NCBI GenBank assembly: GCA_012295275.1
Contig: CM022678.1
Location: 10,565,999 to 10,629,998 of the forward strand
DNA: 64,000 nucleotides
From: Chrysomallon squamiferum
Lineage: Eukaryota > Mollusca > Gastropoda > Neomphalida > Peltospiridae
Direction of reading: 5' to 3'
Part shown: piece by piece, positions 1-12,437 of the stretch
Layout of the letters: the number at the start of each line of letters is the position of its first letter
How positions within the stretch are numbered: position 1 is the first letter of the stretch
Position numbers and translations under genes: made by a program
The notes under the pieces: model-generated
Seen by the model: only the letters and a program-made list of their open reading frames with translations
Told to the model about the DNA's origin: nothing
Databases searched by the model: none

Positions 1-1149
1 GGGTTTTAGAATAATACAAACCCCAAGAGGATTTGAGGTTTTCTAATACTTTTCATTAAAAATACACAGAAAACCTTATTTTGTTTTTCTATCTTGAAAT
101 TGGGTATGAATTATAAAATGTAAATCTTACCATTACTATTCTCTTATTATTATTATTTTAAGATGATGATGAATATTATTATTATTATTATTAAACCATT
201 TCTTTATAAAATGGAATTATCACAAATAGAAATTTATCTTCTAAACTAACTCATGCTGATGAATTTGTTATTTTGTATTATTATTGTTATTGTTATTGTT
301 GTTATTTCTAGATTAGTTTAAAAAAATGATCAACTCTGGTCATTGGCAATATCCAATACATTTTTGTCTCTGATCTGTTCTCAAACATGGGATTTTAAAA
401 ATAATCCTGAATTGAAATAAACTCACTGGCCCACCATAATTCTGTGATTACAAGCAAATCTTCACTAGCACCTTTCTAGACAAAATCATACTTTCTGAAT
501 TTGGCTATTTGTCAAAAACCAATATTAACTAAGAACTGATTTTATGGTTAATAATCCCTTGACCTTTGACCCAGTCATCAGTTCAGCACTCATTTGTTTC
601 ATTGGTTTGAAATCCTCTTGGAATTCTGTATCTGTGTTATTTGTTAAGTTTATTAATAACAAACAAACTTAAAGAAATCAGTACATTTTTTTTGATTTAA
701 CTTTTTATTATAATATAATCTGGAAGAAAAAAAAAAAAAAAAAACTTTTCATTTATAGTTAAGTTCAGATGAATTAAAAAAAAAAACATGTTTCAAATAA
801 AATACAAAAGAAGGAAGATCCTTTACTGTGTATTAAAACAAACAAAACAAAAATTGTAAAAAAATTTAAGGTGAATATTAAAATTTATTAAATGATAAAC
901 CTGTCTTACATTGTTTTTTGTTTTTTATAATTATTATTACAACAGACCTTTACTGTGTTTTTAAAAACATTACAAAAATCTGGAATAAAATGGATTAAAA
1001 ATTCAACCCTTCTATTTTAACTCTCTAGCAATCAAGGAAATTGCACCATAATGCAAACAGAATTTTTATACATTTCAATATTTGGTCTTAACATTTTATA
1101 GCAAACAATGCTCACATGATTTCGTGTTCAATACTGGTGTATCATTACA

Positions 1150-1197
<48 letters not shown>

Positions 1198-1381
1198 TTC
1201 AATATAATTAATGTATATAGCTATCGATAGTTTTGAACATGAAATAAAGCTTATGTAAACTAGCTAAGCATATAAGCAGTTACTAATATGGCTGCAAGAA
1301 TATTTCAGGCAAAGATGCTAAAGCTGCAACATATTTTCAGTCAACAATAGTTTCGTAATTTCGTAAACTCAGAAAAGCACA
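1..1381. other. 3' flank of TDP2, noncoding
   Basis: No coding region is visible. The stretch lies downstream of the TDP2 stop codon, since that gene runs leftward, so its right part is probably 3' UTR. Candidate minus-strand poly(A) signals (AATAAA, read here as TTTATT) lie at 884-889, 704-709 and 649-654. The one at 704-709 is followed on the minus strand by a T/GT-rich stretch, which suits a cleavage site, but the choice is not settled. A compound TC/TA microsatellite occupies about 1150-1197, and short ATT tracts occur near 150-195. Confidence 0.6.
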
Positions 1382-4300
1382 TCAATTCTTATTCTTGTCC
1401 AAAATGTCAAAATGGGCCAATATTCCCCAGTGATCGCTGGGAAATCTTTGGCATGATTTAAGTCGCTCTATTCCGACAAGTTCAAAATACACTGGTTTTA
1501 CCAGCGGCTTTGGCTTGCTGTGACGCAAATACAGTCTGTCATACCGACACTGTGGTCGAAATTTCAGGTTCCACTCTAAGTTGTCATTACGTTTCAAATC
1601 CCAAGTAAACTTTGCTTCAGGTCGTTTCCCTGTAACCTCCCAAAGGTCAAGGACACCATCAGGTAATCCACCAGCAGACACCAGCTACAAAACGAAACAA
1701 CTGTGATTCACAGTTTTTTGTTAATTAATATTAAAATGCATGTTTGAGTAAACTGCTCATCTTTAAAGTACCACTATAATTCACACTAAAGCATGTATGT
1801 TGATTTAGAAAATAATGTTTTTTTGTGAATATAAATTATACTGATTAAAATGCATACGATCGCTGACAAACTAATACAATTAATTTTCCGTTTCTGTTAA
1901 TAATTATTTTACTGTTAAACAACCGTTCCTTAATTTCCTTCCTTCTTTTAATAAAAAATATCTAGCTATGGGAGACAACTCTTCAAAACCTTCAGTGTTA
2001 GCAGTAACCTTAATACTCATACCTAGCTATAATGGGTTTATTCATATATTCTATTTATTTCCAAAACAATTTGTAAGCATCATTATAAAGACATGTTAAC
2101 CTGTTTTCCATTAAAGATAATTCAATTTACATACCTCAGGATCTCTAAGGTTAAGGTCACCTCCAAATATGACACTGCGACCATTTTCTGCATTGGTGAC
2201 TTTATGTAAAATTTGCTTCAGTTGGTTTGTTCTTTCCTTGCTGTGTTCTTTGCAGCTTTCAAGATGAGAAGTCATTATAAGGAATGGTAGACCTTTTATC
2301 TTACACTGAAATATATAAATAATTAGATAATTGACTCTTATCTAAGAATGAAAATTTAAATTATCTGATATATGCAGATGAGAAAATTAAAAATAATTTA
2401 TCTTTTACCTTAAAATTATTTTGATAAGTACATATGATAAATTCATAAAGATTTTTATTTTGTACTGGAAATACAGCAAATTGGTATGTGCAGATTGCAA
2501 ATATTTTATCTTATGCTGAAAATACAGTAATTTGATTATGTATCTGTAAGAAATAAAAAAAATTCTGTTTATCTTTCACTGAAATTAATATTTTGATGAG
2601 AACAAACAAACTCTGAACAAATTATTTGATACATGCAGACACCAAACTAAATATTTTTTTTATCTTACAATGAAAATATAAATTTGAAGTGTTGAAATAA
2701 CTATAAATCTTACAACACTAAAAATCCCATATCTTTATATATATGTACACATATACACACATAAAGGCAAACATATATCTGTAATATCCTTTTTCTTGCT
2801 AACCTGGACACTGAGTATGTTTCGTTTCATCAAACTACTGAAGAACGGAATTGTTTCAGTACTCTCAAATTCCACAGCACCTGCCTTTAATAGAACAGCA
2901 GTGTAATAATCATCCTGCCCTCCAGCAATCATCTCGTACATGGGACAGTATTTTTCTATCAATCTGGATGATTCCGCTACCACTTCTTGAAGCAAAACAA
3001 CTTGAGGATTTTCTCTGTATAAGAAAAGAAATTTTTAACCGAATTCGTGTCATGACTGTGTCGCAGTTCAAAAGAAAATAAAGTTTTTAACTGAATTTAT
3101 AATCATCATTATGTCACAAGCATTCAGTCACAGTATCTGTATCTATAGCTATATCTATATATATATGGTTCTAGATATTGCAACTGAATGCTGATGTCAT
3201 GATCATGGATTCAGTTAAAAACTACTTTTATAAATAGCTAACAGTTCTTCGTGTCTTCCAGTTAGAAATGAGATCAGATTTCCAATTCAAAATGACTAAA
3301 ATGTTAATGAAGCAAAATTCTAAAAAAAAAAAATACTCTGTGTGTGTGTGTGAATGTCAAACTACTGAATAATACTTACCTGTTAATAACATCACACACA
3401 CCTCTTGTCCTTGATTTGCGATTGTTCAAATCCAATCCATCAATATTCCATGACATCAGGCGAAATCTGTGCGTTTCACGATCACTATTAAAACCAAAAT
3501 TAAATAATAAAATATAGACAGATACATAGACAGCTAGACAGCTATTTGTGATATCATCGTATATATTTAAAAATATATTAATAAATCTTTAGAAACTATT
3601 AACATATAATCATATTTTATAATCATATCACATTCATATTGCTTGTTTTAATAAGATTTTGCTAGTTAGTTTAGAATCTATACGTGTTTAAAAAAATCTT
3701 TTAAGTTTTTGTCTTCAAACAGTAATTTGATTAAGAACTGTTATTTACATTTTTAAATACTGATTTTTATATTATAAATACATTATAAATCCATCACTCG
3801 AGTTTCAAATACAAGTACAAAACTTATAGAGCGTAGTTATAACATTTATATGTTCTAAATATACAGTTTTATGACTGCTCCATGTTGCCCAAGTGTCATA
3901 CAGATCATACAGATTAAAAATCACAGCTTGATCACATATTAATTAAGAATGTCTCATCATTTGTTTTACCTCTAAAACTGAAGGTCTCTATCATTAAGAA
4001 GAAATACTTTTATTTAGGAAAAGATAGAAAAGTTTTCTTAACCCAGAAGTACTAGATTCCGATGAATCTTTTTTCACTGCTGAACTGCTATCAGTTTCAC
4101 AAATATCCTCAGATGATCGTCCAAAGAATGCATTGACTGCTCTCTAAAATACGAAAAGACAAGATTGAGAAACAATTTTGAAGTAGTATCTTTCAAATAC
4201 ACACCTAAGTGATCTTGAGATATGGTATTCTGTTTCATGTGTACTTCCAGAATAAACACTTAGGTCAAATTATAGTCTTTTATGTCAGAAAGATGCTGTG

Positions 4301-5130
4301 TATTTGTGTAAAACAGTCTAGAATTTTATACTTTACCCATTAAATAAGTTTCACAACAAAATAACCATAATTTCTTTTTCATATATATTTATATTATTTT
4401 TAATATTAATACCAGTCTAAGATCAAAATAACCATTATGTTATTTATTATTTTATCAACCTATATTACCTAGTTATGAGTAAAAGCATCTTAATATTTTA
4501 TACTTTATATATGATAATGATAATAAATGTTAATATTTAAAAGTAAAAATAATGTTATACTTTTTAATTATAATAATATTCATAAGCTCACATTTATTAG
4601 TAAAAACATGTCTAAATTTTATACTTTATGTATAATAAGAATGACGTTAATAGTTGTACTGTATTTATAATAATAAATGTATGCTAATATTAATACTTCA
4701 ACTTCAATATTAGTCATATATTAATAAATAAAAACATCTCAGTATTTTTAAAATAATTGTTTATTAATATTTATACTTTATAATTTATAGCTATAATATT
4801 AATCAAATATTAATAAATAAAAACATTGCACTATTTTTTTATAATAATTATATATTAAAATTTATATTTTAGCTATAATAATAATAATCATATATTAATA
4901 AATAAAACCATCCACTATTTTATAATTGTATGTTAATAATAATCATATATTATTAAGTAAAAATGTCTTGGAATGTTTATACTTACAGTCAAGTCCCAAT
5001 CTCTGTCTTGCAGGTAGAACATGGCCAGTGCTGTGTCTGTTCCAGTAACTGCTGCAAAACTCTGGCATCGTTCTTCACATTCTTCACGTGACGGCAAATT
5101 AGCATCAACATCATCATCAGAATCACTCAT
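1382..5130 (-). CDS. TDP2: Tyrosyl-DNA phosphodiesterase 2 (TDP2/TTRAP), six coding exons, 344 aa
   Basis: TDP2 removes trapped topoisomerase II from 5' DNA ends by cleaving the 5'-phosphotyrosyl bond, a nuclear repair reaction of the Mg2+-dependent endonuclease/exonuclease/phosphatase fold. Coding exons, 5' to 3', are 4987-5130, 4043-4143, 3380-3484, 2804-3014, 2135-2305 and 1382-1684. All introns are GT-AG, the phases agree, and the sum is 1035 nt. The N-terminus is acidic, followed by a UBA-like helical segment at about residues 15-57 that spans intron 1. Catalytic motifs are SWNIDGLD (N95), LLQEVV (E127), TSHLES (about 199-204), GGDLNLRD (D237) and SDHWG (H329). The spacing N to E (32) and E to D (110) equals that of human N120, E152 and D262. 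The human protein has 362 residues, so this copy looks complete. The start is the first ATG after a splice acceptor at 5154-5155. I see no break; identification is very secure, exon edges nearly so. Confidence 0.95.
2290..2700 (-). repeat. Degenerate tandem array in TDP2 intron 4 that repeats the exon 5 acceptor
   Basis: Units of roughly 60-110 bp carry a shared core. On the plus strand it reads like ttatcttacactgaaata, at 2296-2317, 2398-2424, 2506-2536, 2569-2597 and 2660-2687. A second shared anchor resembling gatatatgcagat recurs near 2368, 2483 and 2627. The first core is the true 3' splice site and first 10 bases of exon 5 on the minus strand. The copies at 2506 and 2569 still hold a pyrimidine-CAG acceptor-like core, while those at 2398 and 2660 have lost it. 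Confidence 0.6.
4460..4985. repeat. AT-rich degenerate tandem repeat filling most of TDP2 intron 1
   Basis: A core like atattaataaataaaaaca followed by a short CACTATTTT-type stretch recurs near 4714, 4807 and 4891. More diverged versions lie near 4480, 4600 and 4945. Units are about 85-110 bp. The last unit reaches the exon 1 donor at 4986. Copies are diverged, so the array is old. Confidence 0.55.
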
Positions 5131-6470
5131 TTTTAACTCTTATAATTCTGTTTCTGCATCAAAATAAAACATTAATAATCTGTTATATATGAGTCTGTTT
5201 AATAAGAATTAGATATATATATATATATATATGTGTTATTCACAATTTGTAGGCTAAGAACAAAATAAATAATTTTGTAAGTTAAATAAAATGTGAATTA
5301 AATCTTAGATAAATATAAATTATTTTTTGTAAAATGTGTTAATACAGCTGAAAGTGATGAACTAGGTTTAAAAACAAAACTTGAAATCAAGTCTTCAAAA
5401 AGTTCTCTATGGCTTTCAGAATATCTGGTTTTTGAATGAATGTGAATACTATTAATAGCATATTTTGCAGTGGAACATTTTTTATTTTCATTCCCATGTC
5501 AATTGTCTAAACTGCTTTAAGAACAAGATAAAAAAATAAGAAAAGTGAGCAATGTGAAAATAGAATCAATCTATGATATGTCATCCTTCCCACCAAAGTA
5601 TTATTTCGTTAATTTTCATAATTGTATTCTGTCATTATTATTTTTATTCATTTTCTTAATTAAAAAAACCTGTTTATTTCGAAAACGAATCAATAAAACC
5701 AAACGCCATAATGGGATTAAAGTCCCAAAATTGTTTTGAGGAACCTTTACTTAAACTGAGTAACGTGCGAGTTGTTTCCCTTGAATTAATTTATCGCCAT
5801 TATTTTAAATTCAAATTGTTAATGAGGCAATGCAAATTTCTCTATTGTTCTTTTAATCCTCTAATTTATTATTTTTATTAATAATATTATTATTAGGGTT
5901 TTTTAATACGTTATACTCTTTGTTTCCTGTTAACAACACTTTCTCTGTTAAAGTCTATTTTAATATTACTATCAGTATCATTATGATGTATCAGCGACTA
6001 TCACTATCACTGTATCAGTATCAAGCAGACATGCAGTAACAACAATTCTTCTTCTTTGCATACTGAACCAATAATAAAAAAACATCTTTTTTTTTTTTTT
6101 CAGAGGTTAAAAAGGTTTAACTGTCATCACATATCCTGATTTTAACCTTTCGTTTGTATTTTCTGGTACACTTTGATGTAGAAATGTAGTTCCCGCACTT
6201 TGGTCTATATACCTTCTTAATTTCCTCCTTTGTATCGATGGTCACCAGAAAGAACTGAAGTGAGTTGAGGTTAGAAAGTGTATGGTTAAGTGGATATGCT
6301 TTAAACCTTTTTAATTTCATTCCAGCTGTTTAATTAGTTACTTCTTCAGCGTTAATTGTTATTATTTTTTACTTATTACCTTTCAAGTCTTTGTTCCTCA
6401 AAACAGTTTTGTGTCTCTTACACAATGAACATGCACAGAGAAATATTAGATTTTAATGCGAATATTAATT

Positions 6471-6521
<51 letters not shown>

Positions 6522-6655
6522 TACCCTGCTTATGAAACCGTTAGTGTCAGAAAGGATGCGGTCGGACATTAGTACTTGTTTCATATTTCAGCTAAAAACG
6601 TGACGGTCAGGATATCAGATTTCTCATTCACATTATTGCCGCCATTATGCATTAC
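5131..6655 (-). promoter_or_regulatory. Probable TDP2 5' UTR and promoter with YY1-type motif
   Basis: On the minus strand the ATG exon is preceded by a good acceptor (GATGCAG, AG at 5155-5154), leaving 23 nt of 5' UTR at 5131-5153. A noncoding first exon must therefore lie upstream. A candidate ends at 6525 with donor GTAAAA. Just upstream of it, at 6638-6648, the minus strand reads ATAATGGCGGC, close to the YY1 initiator motif AANATGGCGGC that often sits at animal transcription starts. I infer an exon of about 6525-6650 and an intron down to 5154. The exact start is unknown. Confidence 0.45.
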
Positions 6656-7938
6656 TGTATTTAAAATTAACTTATTCTGCTGGTTAGTTGATACTTGCTC
6701 ATTGTTTCTTTCATTCGACCGGTTTTATATTTCTGTTATAAACGTGATGGGCTACAGTTTAAACGAATGTCAGCAAAACAACACAGAAAATTGTCCTTCA
6801 ATCCCGTGTGTGTGTGTGTGTATGTATGTGTATGTCTAAAAAGGGTTGACAAAAAGGGGTTGTAGTTTCTTAGATCCATTTGATTGTTGTGCGTTAAGGT
6901 TTAAGTAAATGGATGGTTCTATTTATGTTACAAAAAAAAAAAAAATCATACAGAGCTATATAAACAGATAGAAAGAACGAAAGAGGAAGGAAAAGAGAAA
7001 AATGGTTAATTTTAGGTAAGAACATGTTATGCTTGTGAATAATTATGCAACAAATACAGATAAGGGGATGTATTCGAAAACATTTAATGATGCCGTGTCA
7101 GAAATAACGACTTCAACCGTAATTCATGATAATGAAATCTTTCTTGGGTGGCTTACTTTCTTTCTTGTTTATTTATTACTGCCTTCATCAGCCATTTGTT
7201 GCAAGTGTTAGCTTTTTGTCCCACCGTCTGGGGGGAAGAAGGTCAGTTTTTGAGACCTGTTGTGTTTTCTTGATTAGCTCTGTTTTGAAATATCTGTTAT
7301 AATTTTTGGCTTGCTGAGCCTAATAATTTGCCTTTGAGCTGTGTTACGTTCCGTGAACGTAGAAATCTTATTCTTGTTTATGGTGAGCATCTTGCTATGT
7401 TCTACACTTTTTATGAATTATTTATTTATTTATGTTTATTAAATATTAAAATCCAAATTATAAAAAGTGAACATTTCTGTTATTTAATGATAAAGATTTG
7501 TGTTGTCGGATTATATTTGTCTTCATATCGTAATAGCAAGAGGAACGAAACAAACGAAAAGATTTGTATAAATAATTTACCTTGTTTGTTTTGTTATTAA
7601 AAAAAAAAAAAAAAAAATTAATGGAATTAATTTAATTTAACAGATTATAAATAACCGAATGTTTAAAGACAGTGGCATTTTGTGAAGAAAACAAAAATAA
7701 TAATAGTAACTAAATAATTCTAAACACTCGTTAAGCGTTATATGCATTATGCTGGGGCACATACTTATAGAACTTTTTTTTTTTACCACGTCACAGCAGT
7801 TTTTAATGTTTTTCTACTAGATCACGTGAACATCCACGATTTGTTCCCCTATGACGACGATTGAGTGTGATAAATTTTATTATATACATAATTTTGTTAA
7901 CCAGTTAAGTATTGATGGCAAAACACATATTGTATATC

Positions 7939-8041
<103 letters not shown>

Positions 8042-8254
8042 TAATTCCATAGCTGTCGTTTGCTATGTTGACGATTTATGGACTAGGGAACTAAAATGGT
8101 AGTTAGAATTACGAGTAACATTCACTGTTTTCAAGTAACTTCATGCCTTTTGGTTTTTCCAGAACAGACTAAATGAACCATTTTGCTTCGTAGAATCATA
8201 CAGGTTAAGCTTAAAAATAGACCAAAATTACATACTTTTTTTTGTTTGTTTTTT

Positions 8255-8259
<5 letters not shown>

Positions 8260-8293
<34 letters not shown>
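8260..8293. repeat. (GT)n microsatellite
   Basis: An uninterrupted run of about 17 GT repeats follows a poly-T stretch, 250 bp upstream of the inferred PTP4A promoter. Confidence 0.9.
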
Positions 8294-8295
<2 letters not shown>

Positions 8296-8520
8296 GTCTG
8301 GTTAGCTGTCTATACAATGTAAATTATATATTTGTTATACAGAAAAAGGCATTTTAAGTATTAGTTCTCTCTAATTTTTTATATTTTTTAAACATTTTAC
8401 TTGTTTAATTATTATTATTATTTTTCTTTTCTTTTTGTCCAATATAAATACAAGTTTTAATAGAACTGGCTTGTTTGGAAATGTTGAATTAATTGGCTTG
8501 GCCTAGTAGATTTGCCGAAG

Positions 8521-8666
8521 CGCATTCCTAGTTCCGTGACGTCACGAATACGCTGCGGCCATTTTGACCCGACAGACAACATCCTTGTCAGGTTTCCAGT
8601 CCTCTCGCTCACAGGGCGAGTTCTTATAATCGGTTACAATCAATGTGCAGAATCATACTGGTGAGT
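8521..8666 (+). promoter_or_regulatory. Probable PTP4A promoter and noncoding first exon
   Basis: A short CpG-bearing island stands out in AT-rich DNA. It holds a perfect palindromic CRE (TGACGTCA, 8537-8544) and, 11 bp on, a YY1-type motif (GCGGCCATTTT, 8555-8565, reading AAAATGGCCGC on the minus strand). At 8661-8666 there is a consensus donor (ACTG then GTGAGT). The next plus-strand gene is PTP4A, whose coding exons lack an upstream in-exon promoter. I infer a 5' UTR exon ending at 8660 that splices to the ATG exon near 33459, across an intron of about 24.8 kb. Bidirectional activity is possible because the YY1 motif points left. Confidence 0.5.
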
Positions 8667-10003
8667 AGAAAATAGATAAAATCTTATGTAATTTGTTACA
8701 ATTTTATATTAGATCGATCTCATCTATTTTGAAAAGATATTGGTGAACTAATTCACACCATACGTTGAAATCACGTGAATCAGTGAATGAATCGGTGAAT
8801 GTCAAACGCTGGATAACTTGCCGTGGATAAGCCGGCACGGAATATCCATATGTTTTATTATTTGGAAAAAGAATTGTGATATTATATTTACACTTTGTTA
8901 TTATTTAGACGGGTAAGCCATTAGTAAGAACTTTTTTTCTGGATTGTTCTAATCTGAGGATTAAAATTACGTGAATGTTCTAAGTTGCGTCATGAGCCGA
9001 AGAATTTGTCTATAGCACTTGCTGGTAAAATTAATTCCATTCTAAAATATATTTTAAGCAATCATGTGTAATAGTAAATTCCATTAACTAAAACAATTAC
9101 AATTGTTTACATTATATATATATATATATGTAAATAAAATAGATTATTTTCGTTTGTTTATTTGTTATATTCAAATAATATTCTCAGTTATTTACGCATT
9201 TTGAGATAGTCGTAATGATAACCTGCACTTAATTTACAGTTAATTTTAGACATGTCTTATTTAAGTAACAAGTAATAGTTAAATAACAGTTAGATATCAC
9301 ATATTATTTCTAATTACAACAGTTATTTATCATAGTTGAGTGATAATGATGAGTGTGTCAAGATTTGCCCTAGCCTATTACTAACTGGCACTTCAGAGTC
9401 CGTTACTAACAATAAGTTAATGAATTTGTCCAGCAGACTAATGTTGATGTCATAGAGTAATTCAAATTAGTACATAGTTGTTTTTTTTTTTTTTTTTTTT
9501 TATTTATTTTTATTATTATTATTATTATTTTTTTTTTTTTTTTTGTACAAATTTTGGCAACAATTCCTATCAGACTGATTTTTTAAAATTTATTATTATT
9601 ATTAGCATTTTTTTTTTTTTTTTTTTTTTAAGTCATTTTGTTGAGGGTTACTTGTTAGATGTGCTCACCAAGGTTTGATAAGATCAAACCTCTTTTTATA
9701 TTTACTATTTCTATAATGATACAGTTTCTTGCTGTTCTTTTCCTTTCCACAAGAGTATATTATCTGATATGAAGGCATCAGGTTGCATCTGGGCTTCCTT
9801 AAAAAGTTGAGATCTTATAACTAAGTATCATTTGAGAACTTCAGTATTGATTATCTAAAGGAAATTTTAAACTGTATTTGGCATGTGTTTACATTACTAA
9901 AATAACCTCTATCAAATGTATCTAAATGTTGTGTTTGATACTGGTCTACTAAAAATTGTACTGTTTGAATTAATCACTTTCACAAGTTTTTCTAGTGTTT
10001 AAT

Positions 10004-10004
<1 letters not shown>

Positions 10005-10071
<67 letters not shown>
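10005..10071. repeat. (CT)n microsatellite
   Basis: About 33 uninterrupted CT repeats form a pure polypyrimidine tract within PTP4A intron 1. Confidence 0.95.
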
Positions 10072-10074
<3 letters not shown>

Positions 10075-10959
10075 ATCATTAAATATAAATCCTCAATTAA
10101 TTTTGTATTAATTCACACAGTGTTCAATGGTTGTTATTATGAAAGTATTTTCAATCTTCTCTTTTCTTCATAAGAATCACAGTACGAACAGGTCATTATG
10201 TATAAAACAATTTGCCCTTGCTTTTGAGTTTAAAGACACCTGCAATATGTCAGTAGGACTGCCACTGAACACGTGGAACTGATATCTGTTTACAAGTATT
10301 TATCTTGTTTGTTTGTGGCATTTTCAAAAGAATGTAAAAATGGACGTGGGCGTTACATCATATGTCTTCTGTCTGACCTTTTGAAAGGTATAATCATTAC
10401 TGGTTTGGAGAACATTTTAAATTACACGTAAATACCACCAAGTAGTTTACCTGTATGGTGTAAAACAGCTTTTTTTTTTTTTTTTTTTTTATTCCTTCCT
10501 GTCACCTTGACATAAAGTAGAAATGAGTTGTTTATTACAAGCAGGTACATACTGATGGTTATGGAATGCTTTCTTGTTACCCTGTTGCTCTTTTGAGCAA
10601 GGGTGTTGTGTTGGCTCTGTGTTATCTTGTTTACGTGTGATTTGTTCACATTTACAACCAAAGAGAAAGGAATGCAGTTATAAACTGTAATGGCAGTGCT
10701 GTACCATGGATGTAATGCAGTAATGCATTTGGTAGCAGTTGTTAGGTATGTTTTATTGCTGAAATTTTTCTGAACATTATTTCTTTTGTTATTATTCAGA
10801 AATTGTTTAATTGTTTAGTATTAACACACACACACACAGTAATAAGAAAGAAATAAAAATAAAAATTCACCTCTTATACAGCTGTTAGCTGTACTTTCAA
10901 AAGAGTATTTAGGTTAAATAGACAGTGAATGTCAATTTAACAAAGACATTCTTTTAAAA

Positions 10960-11305
10960 ATGAGTCAGCAGTGCCATAATTAATGTTTGTTACAACAGAT
11001 AATCATTGTCATTGTCATTAATGTTTGTCAAAAGTTACTTTCATTATTAATTTCAAACAAATTTACACTGTCATTATTAATATCCCATTAAAACAGAAAG
11101 TAATTGTCTTTATTAATACTCGTCAAATTAGTTACATATTTTCATTATTAATGTCAGTAAAAACACATTTACGTTGTCACAACGTCTGTTAAAAAAGATA
11201 CCTGTTGTCATTATTAATGTTTGTTAAAACAGATATTCACTGTCGTTATCAAACTACATTCATTTTCATAATAAATGTCTCTAAAACAGACATTCAGTGT
11301 CAAAA
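10960..11305. repeat. Degenerate minisatellite, about 42-bp unit
   Basis: The core TTGTCATTATTAATGTTTGT, followed by a variable AAAACAGATATTCAC-like part, recurs about eight times with many substitutions and length changes. The best-kept units lie near 11015 and 11205. Confidence 0.6.
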
Positions 11306-11507
11306 GTATATATGTAATTTGACATTGAATCTTGTCCTTGCAGTATATATGTAACCTTAATTTCGTGGCATGTCCTAGACATGTACAACAGACTCATTGT
11401 ACACCTGAAGCAAAGTGAAAATTTGCGGAATGCCACCCATGTGTAATTTGAGACCCTGTTTGATGTCGTGGGAAACATATTTATGCTTTTGTCATTTGCA
11501 CAGAAAT

Positions 11508-11545
<38 letters not shown>

Positions 11546-12394
11546 TCATTCTTTAGAAACCATGCAGTATGTTTATACCTGTTTTCCTAAATGTGAGGTA
11601 AAGATATGATACAAATATTTATAGTAATGCATTTTAAAATAACACTGACATATATCTACAGGTATGGCTTTATTTATTTATTTTTTTTTTTTTTTTTTTT
11701 TTTTACAACAGTGATATTGAAATTTATTAATGTGACAAAACAACTATTTATATTTCAAGTATTACAGGGTGAGGTTGGTTTTAATAGTGAACAACCGAAA
11801 AGTAATTGAACAGAAATTTGTTATTCGACTTACTTTCACACTTTTGATATGTGAAATTCCATTCATTATTTTTCACAGCTTCAAGCTGATTTGTTTTCAT
11901 TCATCAATTCTTCAGATGTAAGGTTGTAGATATTTGTGCTTGAAGCAGGCTAGCATAGAACACTATTTTTTAAACCACTCCTCAGCTTTCTGAATGACAG
12001 GAGCCTCAGGAATATAATAATACTTGACAGACATTTTTTTTGGCTCTTCTAATATTTATACTAGACATGGTATTTTTGTCGTTTTTAATCAGGACCTAAA
12101 GCTGTGCTGTAATGTTAGTGAAGGTTATAAATTTATTTAGCTTTTTAATTAATATTTTGCTGTAATATGAAACAGTTTATTCATAGCAGTTGTTACTAAT
12201 ACCAGTAATACATTCTGAGCCCAAAAATAAATACATTTAATAAAGCTGTTCTGTTTAAAGAAGCTTGTTCTTTCTTTATTGCTGTATCATGTAATAAGTT
12301 TTAAATTAAATTTAATTTTTATAGCCTATTCATTGCAGGATGTATGGTTCAGCAGTTTGCATATCACATTGCCTATCGCGTTGCGTCTCTGATT

Positions 12395-12395
<1 letters not shown>

Positions 12396-12434
<39 letters not shown>
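12396..12434. repeat. (TA)n microsatellite
   Basis: A run of about 19 TA repeats. Similar shorter TA tracts recur through the window, for example near 9113, 23400, 29420 and 40090. Confidence 0.85.
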
Positions 12435-12437
<3 letters not shown>

